Of a DNA stretch of 33,296 nucleotides, positions 8,301 through 14,819 are shown piece by piece. The DNA lies in NCBI GenBank assembly GCA_017483125.1, contig JAFULU010000182.1, positions 1-33,296 on the forward strand, read 5' to 3'. The notes beneath the pieces are model-generated. The model worked only from the letters and a program-made list of their open reading frames with translations, did no database searches and had not been told where the DNA came from. The number at the start of each line of letters is the position of its first letter. Positions within the stretch are counted from its first letter, which is position 1. A program made the position numbers and the translations under genes. The DNA is from Clostridia bacterium (GTDB lineage: Bacteria > Bacillota > Clostridia > Oscillospirales > CAG-272).

Positions 8301-8772
8301 CAACTATGTTCGTCTGACTCTGGATCTGGGCGCGGTTACCCTGAAGGCGGGTGATGAGATCAACATCAACATGATCCTGATGCCCTGGGGTTCTCAGAAG
8401 ACCGCCAAGGATGACATCTCAGGCGTGCTGAACGTCCGTGGGGACTCTTGCCTGACACCGATCAAAGCCGAGGTGAAGACGGGAACCCTGATCGCGGATC
8501 CGTATATGCCCCAGATCAAGGCCGAGGGCGAGACCGCGGAGTTTACTCTCTCGGGAGGTAACAACCACATGGCTGTCCGCGTTTACGGCTTTGACAGCTA
8601 CGAGAAGCCGGTCATCGAGGAGTATGTGAACGGTGAGTGGGTGGTTTACAACACCGCCTCCAAGAACGGCTACGACGGCTACATGGTCTACTACGACGGG
8701 GACGGAACCTACTCCTTCTCCTTCATCGTAGACATGAGCAACTGTGCCCGCACGTTCAGAGTCAAACAGTAA
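5368..8772 (+). CDS. Large surface lipoprotein with GH20b/GH67N-like N-domain
   Basis: The ATG at 5368 follows GGAGG and gives 1134 residues. A lipobox LTGC places the lipidated Cys at residue 26, followed by a Ser/Thr/Glu-rich tether. Residues of about 60-180 (TVIVPDYAAAWELAAAERLV, a KEIVVGYTNRNDE strand, LFIGTNTEAGMTAAMDRLA) resemble the alpha/beta domain found in front of family 20 and 67 glycosidases. Residues of about 325-450 look like a carbohydrate-binding beta-sandwich (ILTSSEGSYITFNKAMKL, TQLRLDLNGREDAVIEIKEL). The remaining roughly 680 residues are beta-rich and I do not recognise a catalytic module. It probably binds or processes glycans at the cell surface. The next gene, a GH43-like protein, starts 10 bp later. 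Confidence 0.8.
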   Translation: MKRRYIRAAAWILALLLSLPTVLTGCHTGSDPKEENTSAPETGSLPIETGSDDFENTLMLAADGKTSYTVIVPDYAAAWELAAAERLVATLADLGVTVTPVTDTATEPTAKEIVVGYTNRNDELAHDFYDVGPAGYHIALLSEKLFIGTNTEAGMTAAMDRLAADLISDGNRLGIKEGYVCKVVDESAEPAAPTLSGAYAQSIAYAHSVANGVQGYYTDGTRKGFLVGNESMSVIADMTASGNRAINAFVNEYGIPYLRNTMSAYVETAANRYYSDNSSVPARMNMFRYGAYYYETRLMGQDFGASRVVDESTEPYDLIAENKNFGGLNITVRKDSSNNTLKAILTSSEGSYITFNKAMKLPTESYGAVLLTLKTEGCPGGRIYLAAGSHEGIDGAQWLNYDLIDDGEYHTYIISLDGVADYTGNLTQLRLDLNGREDAVIEIKELKIVKTKSSGVPSVALDRIFHAYPDKLHQEIHLVTTYEEKNMTAYGMETAVETSRVRSLLVIDGKGEHTTLDDVDWSSVVAVAFDIDRAGVFGYILPASEGGKLTVTEKDGYYIVDQKMTAKGPYTQFESLRMGHRVYNDMSHDYAGFRNAVREEQNPLNVTVATSKAFAGKFVGYDSLRGAYRVDLKGTDFNTAYYQTPDLHYRVDVEVKGDNTDRNLYFYTHTSTGGLESAVLMDSQNRVLPYTVQVCKNFSGENEEPLFCKGDPSYGEAYFPISVKSGESLSFSVLNLYQNWGTFPLKQISSVQFFVPYYHLSTGVTETNCIAPYYVDGKNLWTLPDFRAMSAPLWAGQPQHTSGGRLYFLQYTDAEGNSYASESTVDTVVSHGPVYADIWMNYLSDDGRISIDYRHLEMPQTDENRTYYEIRMKVLEDISFENFAEDFSFFSMDGRGVVYDTLGYLDESNEVVITDTNKGQRVKTYKLGSKSPFVSLSYTAQSNDYVNLAAVIKDYSATVGGRAYTGGIVMTDVFRDKVNYVRLTLDLGAVTLKAGDEININMILMPWGSQKTAKDDISGVLNVRGDSCLTPIKAEVKTGTLIADPYMPQIKAEGETAEFTLSGGNNHMAVRVYGFDSYEKPVIEEYVNGEWVVYNTASKNGYDGYMVYYDGDGTYSFSFIVDMSNCARTFRVKQ

Positions 8773-8782
8773 AGGAACCACT

Positions 8783-10024
8783 ATGAGAATTATTCCGAAT
8801 CAAGGTATCTGCGACCCGCATATGCACGTGTACAACGGCAAGGTTTACTTATATGCGACCCATGACCGTTGCCCCAATAATGACATCTATCGTATGGATG
8901 ACTGGAAGGTGTTTTCCAGTGACGATCTGCTCAACTGGAAATTGGAATATACTCTGCGCCCCGAGGATACGTTCCTCGGGAAGTGCGAGGAGTGCTACGC
9001 GACCGACGCAGCCGAACGAAACGGGAAGTACTACATGTATTTCTCCCATCAGCAGAAATGCACCGGTGTAGCGGTGGCCGACCGCCCCGAGGGTCCCTAT
9101 AAGGACGCTTTGGGTGAGCCTCTGCTCCCTCCCTGGATGGTGGATACGGCCAGCTACGACCCTACGGTGTTCATCGACGACGATGAGGCCCGCACCCCCT
9201 ACATCATTTTCGGCTATACGGTGATCGGCAAGCAGTACTACATCGCCCGTCTCAACGAGGACATGATCTCCCTGGCCGAAAAACCCCGGCCCATTGAGAT
9301 CGTAAACGGTTGGAAAAACGACGCGAACTGGGTACATAAACGAAACGGCGTATACTACCTCAATGCTCACGGAAGCGAGTATGCTACCGCCGACAACATC
9401 TACGGCCCCTACACCTATCGCGGCAATTTCTGCCATGATGCTTATGTGGATCACGGTACCTTCTTTACCTACCACAATCAGCTGTACTTTACCTACGGTG
9501 TCCCCGAAAACTGGGGAGCCGAGAAGGTGGATCCCTTCTACCGCACCACCAAGATCATCTACGCCCACTACAAGGACAACGGCGATATCTGCATCGACGA
9601 GTTTATTCAGGACGTGGGCGTGGGTCAGTACGACGCCACCTGGCCCGCCATCAAGGGCGAGTGGTACTTCGCTGCTTCGGATGGCGTGTACAAGAAGGAA
9701 AACGCCGATGGCTTTGAGATGCGGGGCATCAAGGACGGATCCTACCTGTACTACCAGAATGTGAACAACCTACGCCAGAACGCCAAATTGTTCGTCCGCG
9801 GTATCTGCGGACAGAAGCCCTGTGAGATTGAGGTGAGAGAGGGGAGCCCCTTCGGTGCCGTTCTGGGTTGCTGTAAGATTCAGCCCAACGGAGAGGGTAT
9901 CCGTGAATACGAGATCCCCTTGACCAACTCTCACGGCACTCATAGCCTCTGCTTCGTGTTCCGCGGGGAAGGGGAGGATTTCTTCATCTTTGACGATTTC
10001 CGCTTTGAACAGGTCAAAGCCTGA
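8783..10024 (+). CDS. GH43-like glycoside hydrolase with C-terminal CBM6-like domain
   Basis: The 413-aa protein starts at an ATG after AAAGGAA and has no signal peptide, so it should act in the cytoplasm. Residues 1-300 fit the five-bladed propeller of family 43 (beta-xylosidase and alpha-arabinofuranosidase types): CDPHMHVYNGKVYLYATHD holds the expected base Asp, and YDPTVFIDDD the pKa-modulating Asp. The region that normally carries the acid Glu (E-A-S-W-x-H-K-R-N-G in relatives) reads DANWVHKRNG, so Asp stands where Glu is expected. The last 110 residues (CEIEVREGSPFGAVLGCC to FFIFDDFRFEQV) look like a CBM6-type domain. It is the last gene of the operon and is followed at once by a terminator. 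Substrate unknown. Confidence 0.85.
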   Translation: MRIIPNQGICDPHMHVYNGKVYLYATHDRCPNNDIYRMDDWKVFSSDDLLNWKLEYTLRPEDTFLGKCEECYATDAAERNGKYYMYFSHQQKCTGVAVADRPEGPYKDALGEPLLPPWMVDTASYDPTVFIDDDEARTPYIIFGYTVIGKQYYIARLNEDMISLAEKPRPIEIVNGWKNDANWVHKRNGVYYLNAHGSEYATADNIYGPYTYRGNFCHDAYVDHGTFFTYHNQLYFTYGVPENWGAEKVDPFYRTTKIIYAHYKDNGDICIDEFIQDVGVGQYDATWPAIKGEWYFAASDGVYKKENADGFEMRGIKDGSYLYYQNVNNLRQNAKLFVRGICGQKPCEIEVREGSPFGAVLGCCKIQPNGEGIREYEIPLTNSHGTHSLCFVFRGEGEDFFIFDDFRFEQVKA

Positions 10025-10031
10025 ATCACGC

Positions 10032-10068
10032 AAACGCTCCTCTGCCCATATGGGTGGGGAGCGTTTTG
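10032..10068 (+). terminator. Rho-independent terminator after the GH43 operon
   Basis: AAACGCTCC (10032-10040) pairs with GGAGCGTTT (10058-10066). A smaller CCCATATGGG palindrome lies between them and a T-run follows. Confidence 0.85.
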
Positions 10069-10198
10069 TCTATGTCCGCGGAGGGATCCGTATATGACCG
10101 GGGTATGGAGGCGCTGGGCATTTTCCGGGGGTGTTGATACAAGGATTTTGACGGATATGAGTTTTGTGAGGACGGTTTTGGGTGAGAGACCTTGTAGG

Positions 10199-10227
10199 AT
10201 GACATGGGGGATGAATTGTGATATAAT
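10199..10227 (+). promoter_or_regulatory. Promoter of the structured small transcript
   Basis: ATGACA (10199-10204) and TATAAT (10222-10227) are spaced by 17 bp, and TGA just before the -10 makes an extended -10 element. It does not serve a recognised gene and points straight into the structured region that ends in the terminator at 10480-10520. Confidence 0.65.
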
Positions 10228-10233
10228 ATTGGT

Positions 10234-10520
10234 ATCCAAGGGGGAGGGAACTGTTGTGTACATGACCGCCATCCCCCCCATCGCCGACCCCTCCACCGTG
10301 GAGGCCAACAAGCCCACCCTCCCCGTTTTCCCTGAACGGGGAGAGCTGACTGAGATCCTTTCACTCCTTTCAACGGGAGCCGCTCCCCCGCCCGCAAGGG
10401 TGTTGAGCTTTTTCAACAACTATGATCGGCTGAAAGGGAGCATACCTGTGCCATGATTCTCCCATCTCCGCCCAAAAGCCCCGAACCGAACGTGATGTGT
10501 CCGGTTCGGGTCCTTTTCCT
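10234..10520 (+). ncRNA. Candidate structured small RNA (or mRNA of a 66-aa peptide)
   Basis: About 285 nt lie between a good promoter and a good terminator, so this looks like a transcription unit of its own. It is GC-rich and full of short perfect helices: 10319-10327 with 10335-10343 (9 bp), 10401-10406 with 10413-10418 (6 bp), and a CCTCCAC/GTGGAGG palindrome near 10290-10304. It does not show the landmark sequences I know for RNase P, tmRNA, SRP RNA or 6S RNA. A frame from GTG 10256 to 10456, after GGGGGAGGG, would encode 66 Pro-rich residues resembling nothing I know. The helices inside that frame favour a functional RNA, but both readings are open. Confidence 0.4.
10480..10520 (+). terminator. 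Rho-independent terminator of the structured transcript
   Basis: CCCGAACCG (10480-10488) pairs perfectly with CGGTTCGGG (10502-10510) and TCCTTTTCCT follows. Confidence 0.75.
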
Positions 10521-10593
10521 ATTGAATACCGTGCGTAACACTCGAATAATCTCGCATACGGTCTTTACGATGCCAACACGTGTGGAGGGATCA

Positions 10594-10836
10594 TTGAAAC
10601 CCGAAAAGCCGCCGGGTATGGCATCCTTCGTCCTCGCTCTGATCGTTCTACCCGGATCGGTTGTTACAAGTTGTATTATGATTGGTATCGCGGTGGTGAA
10701 GCGCCAAGCCGTCTCTTACACATACGCAAAAAATATCCGTAATTCGCGTAAACGAGCATTCTGGATATGTCTGACAGTGAATATTCATCGTTTCGGATCA
10801 AATGGCGGGCGAGTAATCGCTTTTTCATTGACGTAA
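10594..10836 (+). CDS. Possible small one-TM protein, TTG start
   Basis: An 80-codon frame starts at TTG with GGAGG five bases before it. The product has one clear hydrophobic segment after a KPEKPPG start (MASFVLALIVLPGSVVTSCI) and a basic tail. The opening is reminiscent of DUF4190-type membrane proteins, which begin with a Pro/Gly-rich stretch before the first helix, so it may be a truncated or decayed relative. There is no clear promoter. It lies alone between two transcription units in a region of lower coding quality. Chance is a real alternative. Confidence 0.25.
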   Translation: MKPEKPPGMASFVLALIVLPGSVVTSCIMIGIAVVKRQAVSYTYAKNIRNSRKRAFWICLTVNIHRFGSNGGRVIAFSLT

Positions 10837-10936
10837 ACCGAAGCATGGATCCCGCTTCTTTTTTGAAAAGGGACGCGGTATACTCTCTGTGTCGGCGGAT
10901 CTTTCATGCAAGTAAGAGAGGAGGCATCATGACTTG
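10837..10936. other. Intergenic stretch, nothing recognised
   Basis: I see no gene or clear structure between the possible small ORF and the next promoter. Confidence 0.4.
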
Positions 10937-10965
10937 TTGACAAAATGCAGTATTTGCAGTATAAT
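10937..10965 (+). promoter_or_regulatory. Consensus sigma-A promoter of the sialidase-fold pair
   Basis: TTGACA (10937-10942) and TATAAT (10960-10965) are both perfect and are spaced by 17 bp. The spacer and -10 contain a 9-bp direct repeat, TGCAGTAT at 10946 and again at 10955, which could be an operator for a repressor. Confidence 0.88.
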
Positions 10966-11050
10966 AAATTACAAAAACAAATGACATGCTCCACACGAGA
11001 CGGGGGAATCGGTACGCGGATGATGAGGAGACATGGAAAAGGAGGCAATC

Positions 11051-12166
11051 ATGAAAAAGATCGGTAAGGAAGTGCTCTTTTTGAGCACGGGCGAGAATAA
11101 TCCCCGCAACGGAGAGGGCTCCCTTCTCCGTCTGAAGGACGGGCGTATCTTGTACGCCTACACCCAATACTACGGCGACAGCTGGCAGGACCACGCCACG
11201 GCCAGAGTGGCGGCCTGCTATTCAACCGACGAGGGCGAGACCTGGTATGACGGCGGTATCCTGATCGAGAAGGATGCCGACGCCCTCAACATCATGTCGG
11301 TCAGCCTGATGCGGATGCAAAACGGCGACCTGGGGCTTCTGTATCTCCGCAAGTCCATGAAGGGCGACGACCTGCTCTGTATGCCCTACCTGGTTCGTTC
11401 GGCGGACGAGGGCAAGACCTTCGGCGAGCCTGTCCCCTGCATGACGGAGGACGGATACTACGTCGTCAACAACGACCGCCTCATCCAACTGAAAAACGGC
11501 CGTCTCCTGATCCCCGCGGCCTATCACGGTAAGTCCGGGAACCGTGGACTGCTCCCCGGATCCTTGCGGGTCTGCTGCTCGGATGATGACGGCCAAAGCT
11601 GGACCATGTCCCCCGAGGCAGTCTATTCGCCCTTTCGGGATGATCCCACCCAACTGCAGGAGCCGGGCCTGTACGAGCTCCCCGACGGACGGGTCTGGAT
11701 GTGGTGCAGGACGGCCTACGGTCACCAGTATCAGTGCTTCTCCGCCGACGGCGGCGATACGTGGGGGCCCGTCACCCCCTGCCTGTGCTTCACCTCGCCC
11801 GATTCCCCCATGCAGGTCAGAGCGGCGGGGGACTACACGGTGGCGGTATTCAATCCCCTCTCATATACCTGCCTGCACCCCAATGCGGAAGGATGGGGCA
11901 GTCCCAAGCGCACCCCCTACGTCTGCGCGGTCAGCCGCGACGGAGGGCTTTCCTTCGTGGAAGCAACCAAAGGGGGCAGAGGCCTCAGCGCCTTCACCGC
12001 AAGCTGCTACCTTCTGGAGGACGACCGGAGCGAGAGCTACTGCTACCCCGCCATCCTGGAGGTGGCCGACGGATTCCTGGTCGCCTACTATCACAGCAAC
12101 GGGACGGGGATCTGCCTGAACAGCACCAAAATTACCAAGGTCCGCTACGACGAGCTGCTTGGATGA
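11051..12166 (+). CDS. Sialidase-superfamily (BNR/Asp-box) protein 1
   Basis: The start is placed at ATG 11051, six bases after GGAGG; the upstream in-frame ATG at 11033 would put that site inside the gene. The 371-aa product has no signal peptide. Four Asp-box motifs (S-x-D-x-G-x-x-W/F) mark the turns of a six-bladed propeller: STDEGETW near residue 57, SDDDGQSW near 176, SADGGDTW near 230 and SRDGGLSF near 294. The N-terminal PRNGEGSLLRLKDGRILYAY, with its Arg, fits the sialidase/neuraminidase family. Relatives annotated as exo-alpha-sialidase often act on other acidic or neutral glycans, so the substrate is open. It is followed 20 bp later by a second member of the same superfamily. Confidence 0.82.
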   Translation: MKKIGKEVLFLSTGENNPRNGEGSLLRLKDGRILYAYTQYYGDSWQDHATARVAACYSTDEGETWYDGGILIEKDADALNIMSVSLMRMQNGDLGLLYLRKSMKGDDLLCMPYLVRSADEGKTFGEPVPCMTEDGYYVVNNDRLIQLKNGRLLIPAAYHGKSGNRGLLPGSLRVCCSDDDGQSWTMSPEAVYSPFRDDPTQLQEPGLYELPDGRVWMWCRTAYGHQYQCFSADGGDTWGPVTPCLCFTSPDSPMQVRAAGDYTVAVFNPLSYTCLHPNAEGWGSPKRTPYVCAVSRDGGLSFVEATKGGRGLSAFTASCYLLEDDRSESYCYPAILEVADGFLVAYYHSNGTGICLNSTKITKVRYDELLG

Positions 12167-12186
12167 TCCCGAAAGGAGATACGCTC

Positions 12187-13275
12187 ATGAAAATTACCGT
12201 AAAAGAGACCAAGGTCATTTGCTCCAATCCCACCAATCCCATGAGCGGCTATTTCGCGTGGCCCTCGGTGGCCCGTTTGCAGGACGGGCGGTTGGCTATG
12301 GTGGCTTCGGGATTCCGGTACCGCCATATCTGCCCCTTCGGGAAGGTGGTCATGTGTGTCAGCGATGACGAGGGGGCTTCCTGGAGCCGTCCCGCCATCA
12401 TCATGGACACGCCGCTGGATGACCGCGACGCGGGGATCCTCCCCTTCGGGGAAAGCAGTCTGCTCGTCACCAGCTTCAACAACACCAAGGAGGCCCAGCG
12501 CGCCTATAACCGAGGCTACTGGGAGACCGCCGAGCGAAAGGACGGCGACAATCCCTACATCAGCGGCTATCTGGACGTGCTGGACGGCGAGACGGCCGAG
12601 GCCGCCTATCTGGGGTCTACCTTCACTGTCAGCCACGACGGCGGCAAGTCCTTCGGAGAGGTTCTGCGGTGCCCCGTCACCTCTCCCCACGGGCCTACCC
12701 TGACACCGAACGGGGACATCCTGTACGTGGGTCGATACTTCGGCGCCCCCCGCTCCCCCGACCGTCATCTGGCGGCCTTCCGTCTGACCCCCGACGGACA
12801 GAGCGAGCTGCTGGGGGAGATCCCCGACATCCCCGGGCTGGAGAGCCACGAGCCCCATGCCATTGTCCTGAAGGACGGGCGTATTCTGGTCCACATCCGC
12901 GTACAGGGTCAGGGCCTCTTCACGGTCTACCAATCCGAATCCCTGGACGGCGGGCGATCCTTCTCGGCTCCGCGGCCCCTCCTGGCCGATCAGGGCGGGT
13001 CTCCCCCTCATCTGCTGAGGCTTTCCGACGGGACCCTCATCTCCACCTACGGCTACCGCCAGCCCCCCTACGGCATCAAGGTCATGGTCAGTCACGACAA
13101 CGGCCACACCTGGGATACGGATCACGATCTGTATATCAACGGCGTTCATCATGATCTGGGCTATCCCGCCTCGGTGGAGCTTCTGAACGGTGATATTCTT
13201 ACGGTATTCTACGCAAAAGAGCGAACAGACCGTCCCGCTGTGATCATGCAGGCGGTCTGGGGGCTGGAGCGGTAA
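12187..13275 (+). CDS. Sialidase-superfamily (BNR/Asp-box) protein 2
   Basis: The 362-aa protein begins at an ATG after AAAGGAG; the same frame is open further upstream only because it overlaps the previous gene out of frame. Asp-boxes are visible at about residues 58 (SDDEGASW), 148 (SHDGGKSF), 253 (SLDGGRSF) and 301 (SHDNGHTW), with SVARLQDGRLAMVASGFRYR at the N-terminus. There is no signal peptide, so it should act inside the cell, as does its partner. It resembles the first protein only in fold and motif spacing, so the two may process different linkages of one imported oligosaccharide. A terminator lies about 140 bp downstream. Confidence 0.82.
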   Translation: MKITVKETKVICSNPTNPMSGYFAWPSVARLQDGRLAMVASGFRYRHICPFGKVVMCVSDDEGASWSRPAIIMDTPLDDRDAGILPFGESSLLVTSFNNTKEAQRAYNRGYWETAERKDGDNPYISGYLDVLDGETAEAAYLGSTFTVSHDGGKSFGEVLRCPVTSPHGPTLTPNGDILYVGRYFGAPRSPDRHLAAFRLTPDGQSELLGEIPDIPGLESHEPHAIVLKDGRILVHIRVQGQGLFTVYQSESLDGGRSFSAPRPLLADQGGSPPHLLRLSDGTLISTYGYRQPPYGIKVMVSHDNGHTWDTDHDLYINGVHHDLGYPASVELLNGDILTVFYAKERTDRPAVIMQAVWGLER

Positions 13276-13410
13276 CGATGGGTGAAACGGAAGCCCGTCC
13301 TCTGCGAGGCCGCGCCGTTGCCATCGTCATGGCCGATCAGACCGGTACGGTGCGGCTGCCCCTCGAAGGAGTACAGGGGGGGTACACGACCGGCATTTCT
13401 CCATCTTCTC

Positions 13411-13440
13411 AAAAAGGCACTGCTGCGACAGTGCTTTTTT
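13411..13440 (+). terminator. Rho-independent terminator after the sialidase-fold pair
   Basis: An A-run precedes GCACTG, which pairs with CAGTGC across a 6-nt loop, and TTTTTT follows. With the A-run the stem can extend, and the structure may work in both directions. Confidence 0.85.
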
Positions 13441-13819
13441 GGCGTTGCAATATGTGGAAAAATCGAATGGATCATCAAGGAACCCATGATCGTATGTTGA
13501 GGATGACCGTATCCGTGTTTATGGATATGTACGCGGTCACCGCCTGAAAAACACGTAGACGGAAAATGAAGCAAACGGGGTTGGTCCTATGACGGCAAAA
13601 AAGCAGGAGCGGTTCGGCTTGACTGTGAGCATAACGGCGATCCCGTTGCGCGTACCTGTGCCGCGTGAAGAGAGAAACATAAAAACGCAGAGAAAACTTT
13701 CCCGTTAAAACAAGAAAAGGAGAAATCTGATGCTTTTCTATCAGGATGAAGTATAGGATGTGAAAAGAAAATGTAATATGTGACAGAGAACTGAAATTCT
13801 GGAAAAATCCTAAAAACTA
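13441..13819. other. AT-rich intergenic stretch without a recognised gene
   Basis: Two tiny frames were checked. ATG 13589 opens 39 codons without a convincing ribosome binding site. ATG 13730 has an excellent AAAAGGAG site but encodes only eight codons. Neither resembles a known product. The base composition is lower in GC than the genes on both sides. Confidence 0.5.
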
Positions 13820-13848
13820 TTGCTTTTTTTCGCAAAATATGCTATAAT
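13820..13848 (+). promoter_or_regulatory. Promoter of the surface polysaccharide operon
   Basis: TTGCTT (13820-13825) and TATAAT (13843-13848) are spaced by 17 bp. The first start codon is about 255 bp further on, leaving a long leader. Confidence 0.75.
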
Positions 13849-13855
13849 GATAAAA

Positions 13856-14109
13856 AGTGGGATGATATACCTTTGTGGGCGGTCACGGTAGGATCGCCGT
13901 TCTGTTTCAAGAGGAAAGGGACCGTGGAACCGCCGTTGCCCGAGCGCCGCAAACCTGTGTATGAGGCTGCCGCGGCTATGCTTTGTGAAGCGGGAAAGGC
14001 CGCGTTGCGCCGCCCGGGATCTGCCCCGCGACGCCGAACACTGTGACCCGGATCACGAAAGGTATGATCGCGGAACAGTAACATGAGATCAGAAAGGAAG
14101 GCTCGTACC
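13856..14109 (+). promoter_or_regulatory. Structured 5' leader of the polysaccharide operon
   Basis: The untranslated region between promoter and first gene is GC-rich and contains a strong two-part helix: GGCGGT (13878-13883) with ACCGCC (13929-13934), and ACGGT (13885-13889) with ACCGT (13921-13925), separated by a C/GGA internal loop. The rest holds shorter GC helices. Long capsule-operon leaders are known targets of processive antitermination (RfaH with ops in proteobacteria, LoaP with an RNA hairpin in Firmicutes). GGCGGT matches the start of the ops element, but this match is short and may be chance. No known riboswitch core was recognised. Confidence 0.5.
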
Positions 14110-14790
14110 TTGTACAGACATTTTTTCAAGAGATTTTTCGATGTTCTTATGGCGTTGATCTTGTTTATTCTTTTGATTCCGGTTCTGCTCATCGCGGCGA
14201 TTGCCGTCAAGGTGGACTCCAAGGGGCCTGTCATCTTCAAGCAGGAGAGGCTGGGACTCCATGGTCGCGTGTTTTCCATCTATAAGTTTCGCAGTATGCG
14301 GGTAAACGCCGAGCATACGGGCAGCGGCGTGTATTCGGGCAAGAACGATGCCCGCGTGACCCGCGTGGGAAAATTTCTCAGAGCCTCCAGCATCGACGAG
14401 CTGCCCCAGCTCTGGAATATCATCAAGGGCGACATGAGCTTCATAGGCCCCCGCCCTCCCCTTACTTACCATCCCTGGCCCATTGAGGAATATACCGAGG
14501 AGCAGAAAAAAATGTTCCTCGTCCGTCCCGGTATCACGGGCTGGGCGCAGATCAACGGCCGCAAGGGCGTGGAGTGGCACGACCGTATCAAGCTCAGCGT
14601 GTGGTACGTCGAGCACCTGTCCATGTGGCTGGATATCAAGATCTTTTTCGCAACCATCTTCAAGGTCTTTTCCAACGCCGATAATGAGAACACCGGCGCC
14701 ACGGTAAAGGCTGACAGTACGGAGAAGGGAACCGAGACAGGCTCCGAAGCCGCCGAGCCGACCAAAACCGAGGACACGGAGACCGTTTGA
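14110..14790 (+). CDS. Undecaprenyl-phosphate sugar-phosphate transferase (priming enzyme)
   Basis: This is a bacterial sugar transferase (PF02397, WcaJ/EpsL type) of the short monotopic form. It moves a sugar-1-phosphate from a UDP-sugar to undecaprenyl phosphate to begin a polysaccharide unit. The TTG start at 14110 is preferred because AAAGGAAGG precedes it and relatives begin MYR; the ATG at 14083 has no such site. A membrane helix covers about residues 11-33. KFRSM, the Asp-Glu pair in SIDELPQLWN (D96, E97), KGDMSFIGPRP and RPGITGWAQINGR are all present. The last 39 residues form an acidic Glu/Thr/Asp tail (SNADNENTG to TEDTETV) that the family usually lacks. It opens the operon. Confidence 0.93.
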   Translation: MYRHFFKRFFDVLMALILFILLIPVLLIAAIAVKVDSKGPVIFKQERLGLHGRVFSIYKFRSMRVNAEHTGSGVYSGKNDARVTRVGKFLRASSIDELPQLWNIIKGDMSFIGPRPPLTYHPWPIEEYTEEQKKMFLVRPGITGWAQINGRKGVEWHDRIKLSVWYVEHLSMWLDIKIFFATIFKVFSNADNENTGATVKADSTEKGTETGSEAAEPTKTEDTETV

Positions 14791-14819
14791 ATCCACCCCA
14801 GCGGGGAGAAGGAGATACC

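Noticed and set aside
11701..12186. Upstream extension of the second sialidase-fold gene in its own frame
   Set aside because: The extension overlaps the first gene out of frame and is Arg/Gly/Pro-rich without motifs; the ATG at 12187 has a good ribosome binding site.
13278..13547. An 89-codon frame directly after the second sialidase-fold gene
   Set aside because: It has no ribosome binding site and reads straight through the terminator at 13411-13440; no similarity was recognised.
13901..13930. GAGGAAAG in the polysaccharide leader as a piece of RNase P RNA
   Set aside because: RNase P RNA has GAGGAAAGTCC and a matching 3' partner; here the motif continues differently and the other conserved parts are missing.
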